Below, piece by piece: positions 36,877-47,896 of a DNA stretch of 64,000 nt (its first letter is position 1; every line of letters starts with the position of its first letter). The notes under the pieces were generated by a model. It ran no database searches. It was not told the DNA's origin and saw nothing but the letters and a program-made list of their open reading frames with translations. The stretch comes from Thermosipho sp. (in: thermotogales) (GTDB taxonomy: Bacteria; Thermotogota; Thermotogae; Thermotogales; Fervidobacteriaceae). The stretch spans positions 1 through 64,000 of the forward strand of contig JACDOA010000008.1 in NCBI GenBank assembly GCA_017656335.1, written 5' to 3'. A program made the translations under genes and the position numbers.

Positions 36877-37764
36877 TTAAATTACCTTTTCTACTTGAAA
36901 ACGTGTAAAATGTTGTATATTTAAGCCTTCTCTTTTTAACATATTTGAAAGCACATTTTTAGGACCAACTTCAACAAAACTCGTTACACCTAAATCAACC
37001 ATTCTTTTGATTGACTGATACCAATAAACTGGCCCAGAAATTTGTTCAAGTAAATAATGTTTTAATTCCATAGGATCTTTAGTTTCTTTTCCTGTACTAT
37101 TCAATACTATTGGAATTCTAGGCACTTTAAATTTTATATGCTCAACTTCAGCATACATTTTTTCCTTAGCACTTTCCAAATATGGTGTGTGAAAAGGTCC
37201 GGAAACAACTAATTCAGTTGCTCTAATACCTTTCCTTTTACATTCATCAATAAACCTTAAAATTGAAGATTTTAAACCACTTATTACTGTTTGTGTTGAG
37301 GAATTATAATTTGCTACATATAAACCTTCGTATTTAGATACCATTTTTTCCACCTCTTCAGGTTTCATTTTTAACACAGCTGCCATACTACCTTTACCAG
37401 GTTCAATTGCTTCAGAAATATATTCACCTCTTTTTCTGACTAAATATATTCCCGTATCAAAATCATATACACCCGCTGCAGCAAAAGCAGTATACTCACC
37501 CAAACTATGTCCTGCAATTATATCTGGAGTGATTCCATTACTTTCTAAATATTTAAAAGCTACATAACTAGCTAAAAATATAGCCGGTTGAGCATTTTCA
37601 GTTAATTTTAAAATTTCTTCATTACCATTCATAATATTTATCAAATCTAAATTTAAGATTTTTTGTGCTTTTTCACTATATTTTTCCCAATCTGGATATA
37701 TTGAAAAATCATTAGCCATTCCAGAATATTGAGAACCTTGACCCGGAAAGAGAAACGCTCTCAT
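36877..37764 (-). CDS. fabD: Malonyl-CoA:ACP transacylase
   Basis: 295 residues. It begins AFLFPGQGSQYSGMA, with the catalytic serine in AGHSLGEYTA near residue 90 and the histidine in VVSGPFHTPYL near 195. It loads malonyl groups on acyl carrier protein. Last gene of fabF-fabZ-fabK-bioY-fabD; the ATG overlaps the bioY stop by four bases. No acpP, fabH or fabG is present here. Confidence 0.95.
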   Translation of the reverse strand: MRAFLFPGQGSQYSGMANDFSIYPDWEKYSEKAQKILNLDLINIMNGNEEILKLTENAQPAIFLASYVAFKYLESNGITPDIIAGHSLGEYTAFAAAGVYDFDTGIYLVRKRGEYISEAIEPGKGSMAAVLKMKPEEVEKMVSKYEGLYVANYNSSTQTVISGLKSSILRFIDECKRKGIRATELVVSGPFHTPYLESAKEKMYAEVEHIKFKVPRIPIVLNSTGKETKDPMELKHYLLEQISGPVYWYQSIKRMVDLGVTSFVEVGPKNVLSNMLKREGLNIQHFTRFQVEKVI

Positions 37765-38264
37765 ACTTCCACCACCTTTAAAACTCTTTTTGCAATTATT
37801 ATAGCTAAAAACATCTTCACAAAATCAATTCCAATAAAGGGTACTAAGCCAATCATAATTGCTTTTGTAAAATCCTTTAAGTGATATGTCAAAACTAAGA
37901 CACCAAAAAAATAAATAATACAAATCCCAAGAATTCCATAAATGAACATTGAAAAATAATCTTTTTTTGAAAAAGAAACTACTAATGCCGCAATTGGAAA
38001 AGAAATTAGATACCCACCCGTAGGTCCTAAAATACTAGCAAAACCTCCAGAAAATCCTGAAAATACTGGTAAACCTAGGATTCCTAAAAGCAAATAAATT
38101 GCTTGAGCTAGAAATGCATGATACGGTCTCAAAAAATAACCTGTTAAAAATATCATCAAAACTTGCAAAGTAATTGGAACTGTTGCAATTGGTATAGAAA
38201 TCTGTGCTCCAACAATTGTTAAAGTAACAAACAATGCAATCATTGCTAAATCTTTATGTTTCAC
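37761..38264 (-). CDS. bioY: Biotin transporter BioY
   Basis: 167 residues with five or six membrane segments, the normal size of the S component. Family features include VPITLQVLMIFLTGYFLRP and LGLPVFSGFSGGFASILGPTGGYL. It takes up biotin, alone or with an energy-coupling factor. GTG start. It is embedded in the fatty-acid cluster, which fits the biotin need of acetyl-CoA carboxylase. Confidence 0.92.
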   Translation of the reverse strand: MKHKDLAMIALFVTLTIVGAQISIPIATVPITLQVLMIFLTGYFLRPYHAFLAQAIYLLLGILGLPVFSGFSGGFASILGPTGGYLISFPIAALVVSFSKKDYFSMFIYGILGICIIYFFGVLVLTYHLKDFTKAIMIGLVPFIGIDFVKMFLAIIIAKRVLKVVEV

Positions 38265-39193
38265 AAATGTCTCTCCCTTAAATTTTTTATAACATCATTA
38301 AATTCATTTAATATATCTTTTATTATTTCTTTTACTGATTTTATCTCATTTATTAAACCAGTGGTTTGACCAGCCATAAAGGAACCTTCATCTAAATTAC
38401 CATCTAAAACTGCTTTTCTCAAACTTCCAACTAAAATATTTTCAGCTTCTTCAGGGCTAGAAACTTCTAAATTCTTTACTTTCTTTGCAAATTTTGTTTT
38501 TATTACTCTAGCTGAATGACCCAAAGAAGCACCAGTAACAACTGTATCACGTATTCCAGATTTAATTATTAATTGCTTAAAATTCTCGTGAATATCAGCT
38601 TCTTTACTTGCTATAAATCTTGTGCCCATTTGAACACCTTCAGCTCCCAAAGCAAAGGCGGCTGCCATTCCTCTACCATCTACAATTCCACCTGCTGCAA
38701 TTACAGGAATTTTTACTTTTCTTGAAACCGCATTAACTAAAACAAAAGTTGTTACTTCACCTATATGACCACCTGATTCCATTCCTTCAGCTACAATTGC
38801 ATCAGCACCGCTTCTTTCAACCATTCTGGCTAAGCTATCTGAAGCCACAACTGGTACAACCTTAATTCCGTTATTTTTTAAACTTTTAATATATTTTGTT
38901 GGATTTCCCGCTCCAAAAGTAACTATTGGCACATTATTTTCTAACACAGTTTCAACTAATTCATCAGCATATGGAGAAACAAGTATAATATTTACACCAA
39001 ATGGTTTATCTGTTAAATTCCTAATTTCATCAATTGCTTTTTGAAGATCGTTTTTTCTCATTGGACCTGCCCCAATTATCCCCAAACCACCTGCTTCAGA
39101 AACAGCTGCAGCTAGTTTTGGAGTACCAGCCCAAGACATCCCTCCCATAATTATTGGATATTTAATCCCAAATAATTCACAGATCCTATTCAT
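38261..39193 (-). CDS. fabK: Enoyl-ACP reductase II (FabK-type)
   Basis: 310 residues. A flavin TIM barrel of the nitronate monooxygenase/FabK superfamily: YPIIMGGMSWAGTPKLAAAV, GGLGIIGAG, VVAEGMESGGHIGE with the catalytic histidine, and VIAAGGIVDGRG. The fab context favours FabK over a nitronate monooxygenase. It reduces enoyl-ACP with NAD(P)H and FMN. It lies between fabZ and bioY. Confidence 0.88.
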   Translation of the reverse strand: MNRICELFGIKYPIIMGGMSWAGTPKLAAAVSEAGGLGIIGAGPMRKNDLQKAIDEIRNLTDKPFGVNIILVSPYADELVETVLENNVPIVTFGAGNPTKYIKSLKNNGIKVVPVVASDSLARMVERSGADAIVAEGMESGGHIGEVTTFVLVNAVSRKVKIPVIAAGGIVDGRGMAAAFALGAEGVQMGTRFIASKEADIHENFKQLIIKSGIRDTVVTGASLGHSARVIKTKFAKKVKNLEVSSPEEAENILVGSLRKAVLDGNLDEGSFMAGQTTGLINEIKSVKEIIKDILNEFNDVIKNLRERHL

Positions 39194-39197
39194 TCCT

Positions 39198-39605
39198 TCA
39201 CCCCTTTACACCAAGCATTAATTGAGCTTTTGCAACTAATTTTTTATCAACATAAGCCTTGGCATCTACGAATACTATATTTTGCTTCTTTTCTTTTAAT
39301 TTAATTTCATATCTTAAAACACAATTTGGTTTTACTTCTGCCTTAAATCGTGCATAGTCAATTCCCAAAAATAACGGTATTTCTTCACCTTTTAACAGCA
39401 TAAGACCTGCAGCTTGAGCCATTCCTTCAATTATATAAACTCCAGGATAAATAGGATAGTTTGGAAAATGTCCTTTAAATATTGGATTATCTGAAGTAAT
39501 CTCTTTTTCGGCAATAATATAATCATTGCCCTTTTCTATTACTCTATCAACCAAAAGGATTGGATCACGATGCGGCAATATTTTCTTTATTTCTTCTTTA
39601 TTCAT
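39198..39605 (-). CDS. fabZ: 3-hydroxyacyl-ACP dehydratase
   Basis: About 135 residues. LPHRDPILLVDRV and the catalytic GHFPNYPIYPGVYIIEGMAQ (His, then Glu in the helix) are diagnostic. I prefer ATG 39605, since the GGAGGT site abuts the other ATG at 39614. It dehydrates 3-hydroxyacyl-ACP. Confidence 0.94.
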   Translation of the reverse strand: MNKEEIKKILPHRDPILLVDRVIEKGNDYIIAEKEITSDNPIFKGHFPNYPIYPGVYIIEGMAQAAGLMLLKGEEIPLFLGIDYARFKAEVKPNCVLRYEIKLKEKKQNIVFVDAKAYVDKKLVAKAQLMLGVKG

Positions 39606-39606
39606 G

Positions 39607-40833
39607 TTATTCATACCTCCCGATTACTAAACTTGCATTATGCCCCCCAAATCCAAATGAATTTTTCACAAAATTATCAATTTTTACTTCTCTAGTTTCT
39701 TTAACTAAATTTAATTTTGAAGCAAATTCATCTGGTTTATTCAAATTAGGCATTCCATGTACAAAGTTTTTATTCATTTCAATTATAGCCGCTATTGTTT
39801 CAACAGCTCCAGCTGCACCTAATAAGTGCCCAGTTAAAGACTTTGTAGAGTTAACTAATACATTTTTCCCTCTAAAAACATTTAAAATAGCCTTTGCTTC
39901 AAGTTCGTCTCCTACTGGTGTACTTGTAGCATGACAACTTATCAAATCAATATCATCAGGTGTTAACTTCGAATCATCCAACGCCATTTTCATAACATCG
40001 ATAGAACCTTTCGCTTCTGGATCTGGAGCACTAAAATGATACGCATCATCATTCATTCCAAAACCTTTAACCTCAGCATAGATGTTTGCATTCCTATTCT
40101 TAGCAATTTCGTCCAATTCTAACACTAACGCGCCCGCTCCTTCTGCCATTACAAATCCATCTCTATCAACGTCAAAAGGACGAGATGCTTCTTTTGGAGT
40201 GTCATTTCTTGTTGAAAGTGCTCTCATGGATGCAAATCCAGCAATAGGGAGCGGTGCAATTGTAGCTTCACTGCCACCAACAATTGCAACATCAGCATAT
40301 CCATGTCTTATCAACATGGTTCCAATTGCAATGGCATGAACAGAACTAGCACAAGCACTTACTGGAGTAAAATTAGGACCTTTTAAACCATAAATTATAG
40401 AAATCACACCACTAGCCATATTTGCTAAAAGCATAGGAATCATAAACGGACTTACTCGTGATGGACCTTTTTCTCTTAAAACTTCATCTTGTTCCTTAAT
40501 CGTTAAATATCCTCCCATTCCTGAGGCAAATATCACTGCTACTCTTTTTTCTAAACCCTCAAAATTTATTCCTGAATTTTCAATAGCTTCTTTAGCTGCT
40601 ACTAAAGCAAATTGCGTATATCTATCAATTCTTTTAGAAAGTTTCCTATCAATATATTCTTCAGGCTTAAAATCTCTTACTTCTCCAGCTATTTGTACTG
40701 GTAACTTTTCAGGATTAAAATTTGAAATTCTATCAATTCCAATCTTCATGTTCTTTAATGATTCTTCAAATTCTATTATATTTTTCGCAATCGGATTTAT
40801 AGTACCCATGCCAGTAATAACAACTCTTCTCAT
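39607..40833 (-). CDS. fabF: 3-oxoacyl-ACP synthase II
   Basis: 408 residues. The active-site cysteine is in SACASSVHAIA near residue 160, with histidines in SCHATSTPVGD and KSLTGHLLGAAGA. It elongates acyl-ACP with malonyl-ACP. First gene of the cluster, with a strong promoter and a GGAGGTGA ribosome site. Confidence 0.95.
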   Translation of the reverse strand: MRRVVITGMGTINPIAKNIIEFEESLKNMKIGIDRISNFNPEKLPVQIAGEVRDFKPEEYIDRKLSKRIDRYTQFALVAAKEAIENSGINFEGLEKRVAVIFASGMGGYLTIKEQDEVLREKGPSRVSPFMIPMLLANMASGVISIIYGLKGPNFTPVSACASSVHAIAIGTMLIRHGYADVAIVGGSEATIAPLPIAGFASMRALSTRNDTPKEASRPFDVDRDGFVMAEGAGALVLELDEIAKNRNANIYAEVKGFGMNDDAYHFSAPDPEAKGSIDVMKMALDDSKLTPDDIDLISCHATSTPVGDELEAKAILNVFRGKNVLVNSTKSLTGHLLGAAGAVETIAAIIEMNKNFVHGMPNLNKPDEFASKLNLVKETREVKIDNFVKNSFGFGGHNASLVIGRYE

Positions 40834-40862
40834 TTAATCACCTCCATGATGTTTTCTTAAAA

Positions 40863-40891
40863 ATTATATCAATTTAACTTTTTTAAGTCAA
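40863..40891 (-). promoter_or_regulatory. Promoter of the fab cluster
   Basis: Minus strand TTGACT (40891-40886), exactly 17 bases, then TATAAT (40868-40863), which also has the TG extension (TGATATAAT). The best full -35/-10 promoter in the window along with the tRNA promoter. Transcription would start about 25 bases before the fabF ATG. Confidence 0.75.
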
Positions 40892-40927
40892 GTAAACTTT
40901 TTATATCTACAAAACATCATGTTTTAA

Positions 40928-40936
40928 TGATATAAT
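40928..40936 (+). promoter_or_regulatory. Extended -10 promoter of the GH1 gene
   Basis: TGATATAAT, 31 bases before the GH1 ATG, without a clear -35 box; divergent from the fab promoter. Confidence 0.55.
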
Positions 40937-40967
40937 ATTTTCCAGGTAAAACAAAGGAGGGATTTTT

Positions 40968-42287
40968 ATGGCAATAAAACGCAGTGACTTTCCTGAAGAT
41001 TTCATATTTGGTACTGCAACAGCAGCTTACCAAATTGAAGGTGCTGTCAATGAAGATGGTCGTGAACCTTCGATTTGGGATGTTTTTTCTCATACACCTG
41101 GCAAAGTTAAAAACATGGAAAACGGTGATATAGCTTGTGATCATTATCATAGATATATAGAAGATATTGAAATAATGAAAGAAATTGGTCTTGATGCATA
41201 TCGATTCTCAATTTCATGGTCTAGAGTATTATCAAAAGGAAAAATCAAAAACGAAAAAGGCTTAGATTTTTATAACCGATTGGTAGATGAATTATTGAAA
41301 AACAACATTACACCTTTTATTACTCTTTATCACTGGGATCTTCCTTATTACCTTTATGAAAAAGGAGGATGGTTAAATCCAGATATTGCATTATATTTTC
41401 AGGATTATGCAGCGCTAATTTTTGAAACCCTAGGTGACAGAGTTAAAAATTGGATTACATTAAATGAGCCTTGGTGTTCATCCTTTTTAGGCTATTTCAT
41501 GGGGACTCATGCTCCGGGACATAAAAATATTAATGAAGCTTTTATTGCTGCCCATAATCTCTTAAAGGCTCATGGTCATGCAGTAAAAGTCTTTAGAGAA
41601 ATTGTCAAAGATGGAAAAATTGGAATTACTAACGTTGTTTCAAAAATAGAACCTGCTCAAGAAAATGAAGAAGATTTCCAAGTGGCTATTTTAGTAGATG
41701 AATTTGTTAATGGCTGGTTTCATGATCCTGTTGTATTTGGTAAATATCCTGAAAATGCAAAGGGGTTATTAAAACAACTTGGTTTAAAAATACCTGAAGA
41801 TGATATGGATATTATTTCCCAACCTATTGACTTTTTTGGTGTCAATTATTATTCTAGACAATTGATTAAATATGATCCATATAATCCCTTGATGTATAAA
41901 CACGTTGAAGGAGAACTCCCAAAAACTGAAATGGGATGGGAAATTTACCCCAAAGGATTATATGATATGCTTAAAAAATTACATCAAAGATATGGTTTAC
42001 CACTTTATATAACCGAAAATGGAATGGCTGGGCCAGATAAATTGATTAACAACATTGTAAATGATCATTACAGAATAGATTATTTAGAAAAACATTTCCA
42101 GCAGGCTTTATTGGCAATTAAAAATGGGGTAAATTTAAAAGGATATTTCATATGGACACTGATGGATAATTTTGAATGGGCTGAAGGTTATTCTAAAAGA
42201 TTTGGAATAGTATACGTAGATTATAAAACTCAAAAAAGATATCTTAAAAAAAGTGCTTTATGGCTAAAAGAATTCCTTAGTAAATAA
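40968..42287 (+). CDS. bglA: Glycoside hydrolase family 1 beta-glucosidase
   Basis: 439 residues, the usual GH1 length. The acid/base is Glu 167 in TLNEPW and the nucleophile Glu 350 in YITENG. FIFGTATAAYQIEGA, RFSISWSRV and the late GYFIWTLMDNFEWAEGY are family hallmarks. No signal peptide, so a cytoplasmic beta-glucosidase or beta-galactosidase acting on imported disaccharides. It resembles BglA of T. maritima. AAAGGAGGG ribosome site. Confidence 0.95.
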   Translation: MAIKRSDFPEDFIFGTATAAYQIEGAVNEDGREPSIWDVFSHTPGKVKNMENGDIACDHYHRYIEDIEIMKEIGLDAYRFSISWSRVLSKGKIKNEKGLDFYNRLVDELLKNNITPFITLYHWDLPYYLYEKGGWLNPDIALYFQDYAALIFETLGDRVKNWITLNEPWCSSFLGYFMGTHAPGHKNINEAFIAAHNLLKAHGHAVKVFREIVKDGKIGITNVVSKIEPAQENEEDFQVAILVDEFVNGWFHDPVVFGKYPENAKGLLKQLGLKIPEDDMDIISQPIDFFGVNYYSRQLIKYDPYNPLMYKHVEGELPKTEMGWEIYPKGLYDMLKKLHQRYGLPLYITENGMAGPDKLINNIVNDHYRIDYLEKHFQQALLAIKNGVNLKGYFIWTLMDNFEWAEGYSKRFGIVYVDYKTQKRYLKKSALWLKEFLSK

Positions 42288-42330
42288 AACTTTTTAAAAG
42301 GTTAAAATATACTTTACTGGAGGGATTTAT

Positions 42331-43203
42331 ATAGTAAAAGTAATCATCTCAGGTATTTTGATGTCTTTAATTTTTGGACTATCTTTTCTCTTTACAAAAA
42401 ACGCTTTAGATTATACTTGTCCAATGAACTTCATAGCTTTAAGATTCACAATTGCCAGTATATTTATGATAATCCTTTATTTTCTTAAAGTTTTCACTCT
42501 TGAAAGAAAAAATTATCTAAAACTATTCATAGTTGCTTTTTTCCAACCTATTTTATATTTTATTTTTGAAACCTCAGGATTAGTATTCGTCCCTTCTTCA
42601 GAAGCTGGAATCTTAATTGCAACAATACCAATTTTTATAACTTTTTTATCACCATTAATTTTAAAAGAAAAAACACCAAAAATCAATTTACTGTTTGTTT
42701 TCCTTAGCTTCTTAGGAGTTTTATTGATTTTAGGTTTTAACAGTCTTAAGGGAAATATTAAAGGAGATTTATTAATATTGGGAGCAGTTATGTCGGCTGT
42801 TTTCTATAATTTTTCTTCTAGAAAGTCCTCTTCGGAATTTAAACCAGAAGAAATCACGTTTTTTATGATGATAGTTGGAGCGATTTTTTTTAATCTACTT
42901 GCTCTTGTTAGAAATGAACTTAATTATAAGGCTTTATTGAACCTCCATGTTTTCACCTCTGCAATTTACCTTGGAATCTTATCATCTTCTGTTGCCTTTT
43001 TCCTAGTAAATTACATGTTGTCTAAAGTATCACCTGTTCAATCAGCTATATTTGCAAATCTCACAACAGTTGTTTCAGTAGTTGCAGGTGCATTATTTAG
43101 GAAAGAAACAATCTCTTTAAATCATGTTATAGGAATGTTATTCATTATATTTGGTGTATGGGGAGTAAATTACTTTAATTATCGCTTTTCTAGAGAAAAA
43201 TAA
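42331..43203 (+). CDS. EamA (DMT-superfamily) transporter, apparent ATA start
   Basis: About 290 residues with ten membrane segments and two EamA repeats. The coding frame with the normal N-terminal helix (VIISGILMSLIFGLSFLFTK) extends upstream to an ATA codon at 42331, six bases after a GGAGGG site. No ATG, GTG or TTG occurs before TTG 42358, which is over 30 bases from that site and would cut into the first helix. So the start is a non-standard ATA or a mutated ATG. Exports amino acids or metabolites, substrate unknown. The end overlaps the convergent methyltransferase by 25 bases. Confidence 0.8.
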   Translation: MVKVIISGILMSLIFGLSFLFTKNALDYTCPMNFIALRFTIASIFMIILYFLKVFTLERKNYLKLFIVAFFQPILYFIFETSGLVFVPSSEAGILIATIPIFITFLSPLILKEKTPKINLLFVFLSFLGVLLILGFNSLKGNIKGDLLILGAVMSAVFYNFSSRKSSSEFKPEEITFFMMIVGAIFFNLLALVRNELNYKALLNLHVFTSAIYLGILSSSVAFFLVNYMLSKVSPVQSAIFANLTTVVSVVAGALFRKETISLNHVIGMLFIIFGVWGVNYFNYRFSREK

Positions 43204-43883
43204 ATATGTTCAGCTTCTTTTACTTTGATTTTTGAATTTTCTATTTCTTCGTCAAAGTTTTCAGAAATTCCACAACCTCTAATTTCTAAAACTTTAAAAC
43301 CAAATTCTTCTAATCTTTTAATATCTTCAATCGAAAAACATCTGGATTCAAATTGACCGTATTGAGATCCAACTGTTGTAACATGGTTTTTGTCAAATTT
43401 TTCAAGTTCAAAATATGTCCCATATTTTTTTACTAATTTTCTCATAAAGTAAAAACTATCAACAGTTGCAAAAATAACTCCCTTTTCAACTAATAACCTA
43501 TTTAATTTTTTTACAACATTTTCAAGTTCTTGAACGTAACTCAAAACATCACCCTGAATATTTATAACATCAAACTTTTTAAATTCTGGAAATTCTTCAA
43601 TTTCCATATTAAAAAATTCTACTTCTTCTTTAAACTTTCTTTTAGCAATATCAATCATATTTTTTGAAGGTTCAACAGCTGCAATTTCATAGCCTTTTTT
43701 TAGAAAAAAATTAATCCAATAACCCGTTCCAGTACCTACGTCCAAAACTGTTTTAAAGTTTTTGTTTTTCAAAGTTTCTTCAATATAAAATTCTACTGCC
43801 TTCCTAAGTGTTTTCCAAAGCAAGTCTTCATACATTTGATCATACAAATGCGCAATTTTATCGTAATACTGATACGACTTCAC
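43179..43883 (-). CDS. Class I SAM-dependent methyltransferase
   Basis: 234 residues. Motif I is VLDVGTGTGYW near residues 46-56; an acidic AAVEPSKNM follows, then FDVINIQGDVLSYV. Small-molecule type; the substrate cannot be told. GTG start with AGGTG five bases upstream. It is the last gene after guaB and the GH13 gene. Confidence 0.82.
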   Translation of the reverse strand: MKSYQYYDKIAHLYDQMYEDLLWKTLRKAVEFYIEETLKNKNFKTVLDVGTGTGYWINFFLKKGYEIAAVEPSKNMIDIAKRKFKEEVEFFNMEIEEFPEFKKFDVINIQGDVLSYVQELENVVKKLNRLLVEKGVIFATVDSFYFMRKLVKKYGTYFELEKFDKNHVTTVGSQYGQFESRCFSIEDIKRLEEFGFKVLEIRGCGISENFDEEIENSKIKVKEAEHIYFSLEKR

Positions 43884-43891
43884 ACTTTCAC

Positions 43892-45322
43892 CTAACTTAT
43901 CCTTTTATACTGGTCGTATTCTCTTACAATTTTTTTTCTAACTTTTAAAATCCCAAAAGATCGAGCTGGCAATTTTAATTTTAAAGTCCCACCCATGACA
44001 AAAAATTCATTTTCTGATAATAAATCAACAAAAGAAGTACCATTAAGCAATCTATTATCAGGCAAAGAAACCGATATTTCAGTTTCTTCATGTTTGTTTA
44101 AATAAACAATAATTTGATCAAGGACAAAAGGTGATTTCCTCATAAAAATCAGCGGATCATTTGATAATAACTCAAAACTTCCATATCTTAAAGCCGGTTC
44201 ATTTTTTCGCAAATAAATTAATTTTTTGTAATAATTAAATAATTCAGTATCCCATTTACTCGAATCCCATTCCATTGTCTTTCTGCATTCAGGATCATCT
44301 CCTCCAGTAAGTCCTATTTCGGTTCCATAGTAAATCACAGGAACTCCTGGATATGTAAATTGTAATAGAATCGCAGCCTTTCGAAGAAACTTATCATTCA
44401 AAACATTTGCAAGTCTTTTTGTATCGTGACTATCAAGCATATTCCAGCAACCAAAGATATTTGAAGTTTCATCATAAGTTTTTTGTAAAACATACCCAGC
44501 ATTTGGATTTTTATCTAAGAGAAAATCAATAACAGTTTCTCGGAAATGATAATTCATAATGCCATCTACCATATCCCAACCAGCAGGATAAGTCCAAATC
44601 TCACTTACTAAATATTTTTCAGTTGAATATTCTTTTACTTTAGCATTTATAAATCTATTTATTTCTGGGCCAAGATCCTGCCCACAATCCAATCTCCAAC
44701 CGTCAATACCTAAATCCAAATATCTTCTTAAAACTGAAGTTATGTATTCTTTTACTTTTACTTCTTCTAAATGAAGTTCTGGAAGAGAGGAAGTTCCCCA
44801 CCATCCTCTGTAATAATTTTCATAAAAAATAAACATGTTCTTGTATTTTTTATCACCCTTTAAAGCCTTTTTGAAAAGAATATGATCCTTTCCGACATGG
44901 TTAAACACCCCATCAAGAATAATTTTTATCTGGTTTCTATGAACAACTTTTATAAGATTTTTTAATGCTGGAAGACCTCCAAATTGTGGATCTACTTTAA
45001 AATAATCAATCGTATCATATTTGTGATTTGAACTTGCCAAAAATATTGGGGTTAAATAAATAGCATTTATCCCTAAATTTTTCAAATAATCAATTTTTTC
45101 AGCAATACCCCATAAATCTCCTCCATAAAAAACGTTAACATGATCATGATTATTTAATCTTTTGGGCACTACATTCCATTTTTCAATTTTACCATTACGT
45201 TTTTCATATAAATCTCTTTTTTCATTCACTGTTTTACCTTTACCAACAAAAAATCTATCAGGAAAAATCTCATATATAACAGTGTCATAAACCCAACTTG
45301 GAAGTGGGAAATTATTTATCAT
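43892..45322 (-). CDS. GH13 alpha-amylase-family enzyme (neopullulanase/cyclomaltodextrinase-like)
   Basis: 476 residues. The catalytic triad is Asp 212 (GWRLDCG), Glu 241 (VSEIW) and Asp 300 (LDSHD); YEIFPDRF and DGVFNHVG are further GH13 signatures. No signal peptide, so a cytoplasmic maltodextrin-degrading enzyme. The N-terminal domain of classic neopullulanases is missing, as in compact intracellular forms. It follows guaB by about 20 bases. Confidence 0.88.
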   Translation of the reverse strand: MINNFPLPSWVYDTVIYEIFPDRFFVGKGKTVNEKRDLYEKRNGKIEKWNVVPKRLNNHDHVNVFYGGDLWGIAEKIDYLKNLGINAIYLTPIFLASSNHKYDTIDYFKVDPQFGGLPALKNLIKVVHRNQIKIILDGVFNHVGKDHILFKKALKGDKKYKNMFIFYENYYRGWWGTSSLPELHLEEVKVKEYITSVLRRYLDLGIDGWRLDCGQDLGPEINRFINAKVKEYSTEKYLVSEIWTYPAGWDMVDGIMNYHFRETVIDFLLDKNPNAGYVLQKTYDETSNIFGCWNMLDSHDTKRLANVLNDKFLRKAAILLQFTYPGVPVIYYGTEIGLTGGDDPECRKTMEWDSSKWDTELFNYYKKLIYLRKNEPALRYGSFELLSNDPLIFMRKSPFVLDQIIVYLNKHEETEISVSLPDNRLLNGTSFVDLLSENEFFVMGGTLKLKLPARSFGILKVRKKIVREYDQYKRIS

Positions 45323-45341
45323 ATCATACTTTCCCCCTTAT

Positions 45342-46835
<1,494 letters not shown>

Positions 46836-46915
46836 TTAACCAATTATTCCTTACTAAAAAACTGAATAATTCAACACACTTCCTTTTCTTTAGCATTTAG
46901 TTATTCCTAAAATAC

Positions 46916-47863
46916 CTATCTTCGTATCATGGCAAAACTAATGTATACTGCATATATGACAAGAAATAAAATACCATCGATCCTCGTCAATTTCTTCTTA
47001 AATATTGAGATTAATAACAGCATAAATGCTACAAGATTTACAGTTAACAAATCAATCATATAGCTCGAAACATCAACCGTAAGATTTCCCAACAGCGAGC
47101 TAATTCCTAAAATTAATAAAATATTAAAAATGTTACTCCCTACAATATTCCCCACCAAAATTTCTCCTTCACCTTTTATAGCAAAAGTAACACTTACAAC
47201 TAACTCTGGAAGCGAGGTTCCAATTGCAACAATTGTTAAACCAACTAATGTTTCACTTAAGTTGAAAATTTTAGCCAGTTCAACAACATTTCTTATTGTT
47301 AATTCTCCACCCAACGAAACTGCAAAGATTCCAATAATAACCAAAAAAACTGATACAGAAGTTTTGTGCTTTCCCTTTATTTCACTCTCAAACTCTTCTT
47401 CAAGAATATCTTTTGCATTGGAAACTAAATAGTAAATGAATATTATCATCAGTGATAAAAAGACTATTCCATCGTTCCATTTTAATGTATAAAAATTATC
47501 CCTTAATAGTAAAGCTGTGAAAACTACTGTGGAAAGTATCATAAAAGGCATTTCAACTTTTATTGTTTGTTCTTTAACATTAATACTTAAAAACAATGAA
47601 GCTAACGCTAAACATAATGCAATATTAGCAATATTACTTCCTACAACATTTGAAATTGAAACACTAGAATGTCCATTTAATACGGAAACCAAAGAAGCCA
47701 CTAACTCGGGTACAGAAGTCCCAAAAGCCACTACTGAAAGACCTACTATCAATTTAGAAACACCTAAATTTAGTGCTATTGATACAGAACCATCAACCAG
47801 CCAATCAGCACCCTTTAATAAAAGAAATAAACCTACAACAATACCAACAATAATCAAAATCAT
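46916..47863 (-). CDS. CaCA-family sodium/calcium antiporter
   Basis: 315 residues, ten or eleven membrane segments. The two alpha repeats are clear: VAFGTSVPELVASLVS near residue 45 and IVAIGTSLPELVVSVT near 210, each with a neighbouring GSNI(A/F)N. This is YrbG-like. It exchanges Ca2+ for Na+ or H+. It follows the ion-transporter gene by 33 bases, so probably shares its mRNA. Confidence 0.9.
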   Translation of the reverse strand: MILIIVGIVVGLFLLLKGADWLVDGSVSIALNLGVSKLIVGLSVVAFGTSVPELVASLVSVLNGHSSVSISNVVGSNIANIALCLALASLFLSINVKEQTIKVEMPFMILSTVVFTALLLRDNFYTLKWNDGIVFLSLMIIFIYYLVSNAKDILEEEFESEIKGKHKTSVSVFLVIIGIFAVSLGGELTIRNVVELAKIFNLSETLVGLTIVAIGTSLPELVVSVTFAIKGEGEILVGNIVGSNIFNILLILGISSLLGNLTVDVSSYMIDLLTVNLVAFMLLLISIFKKKLTRIDGILFLVIYAVYISFAMIRR

Positions 47864-47896
47864 ATAATCACCCCAGAAAAGCAGACAATTAATAGA

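Noticed and set aside
47517-47867. 116-codon plus-strand frame
   Set aside because: Antisense shadow of the sodium/calcium antiporter gene.
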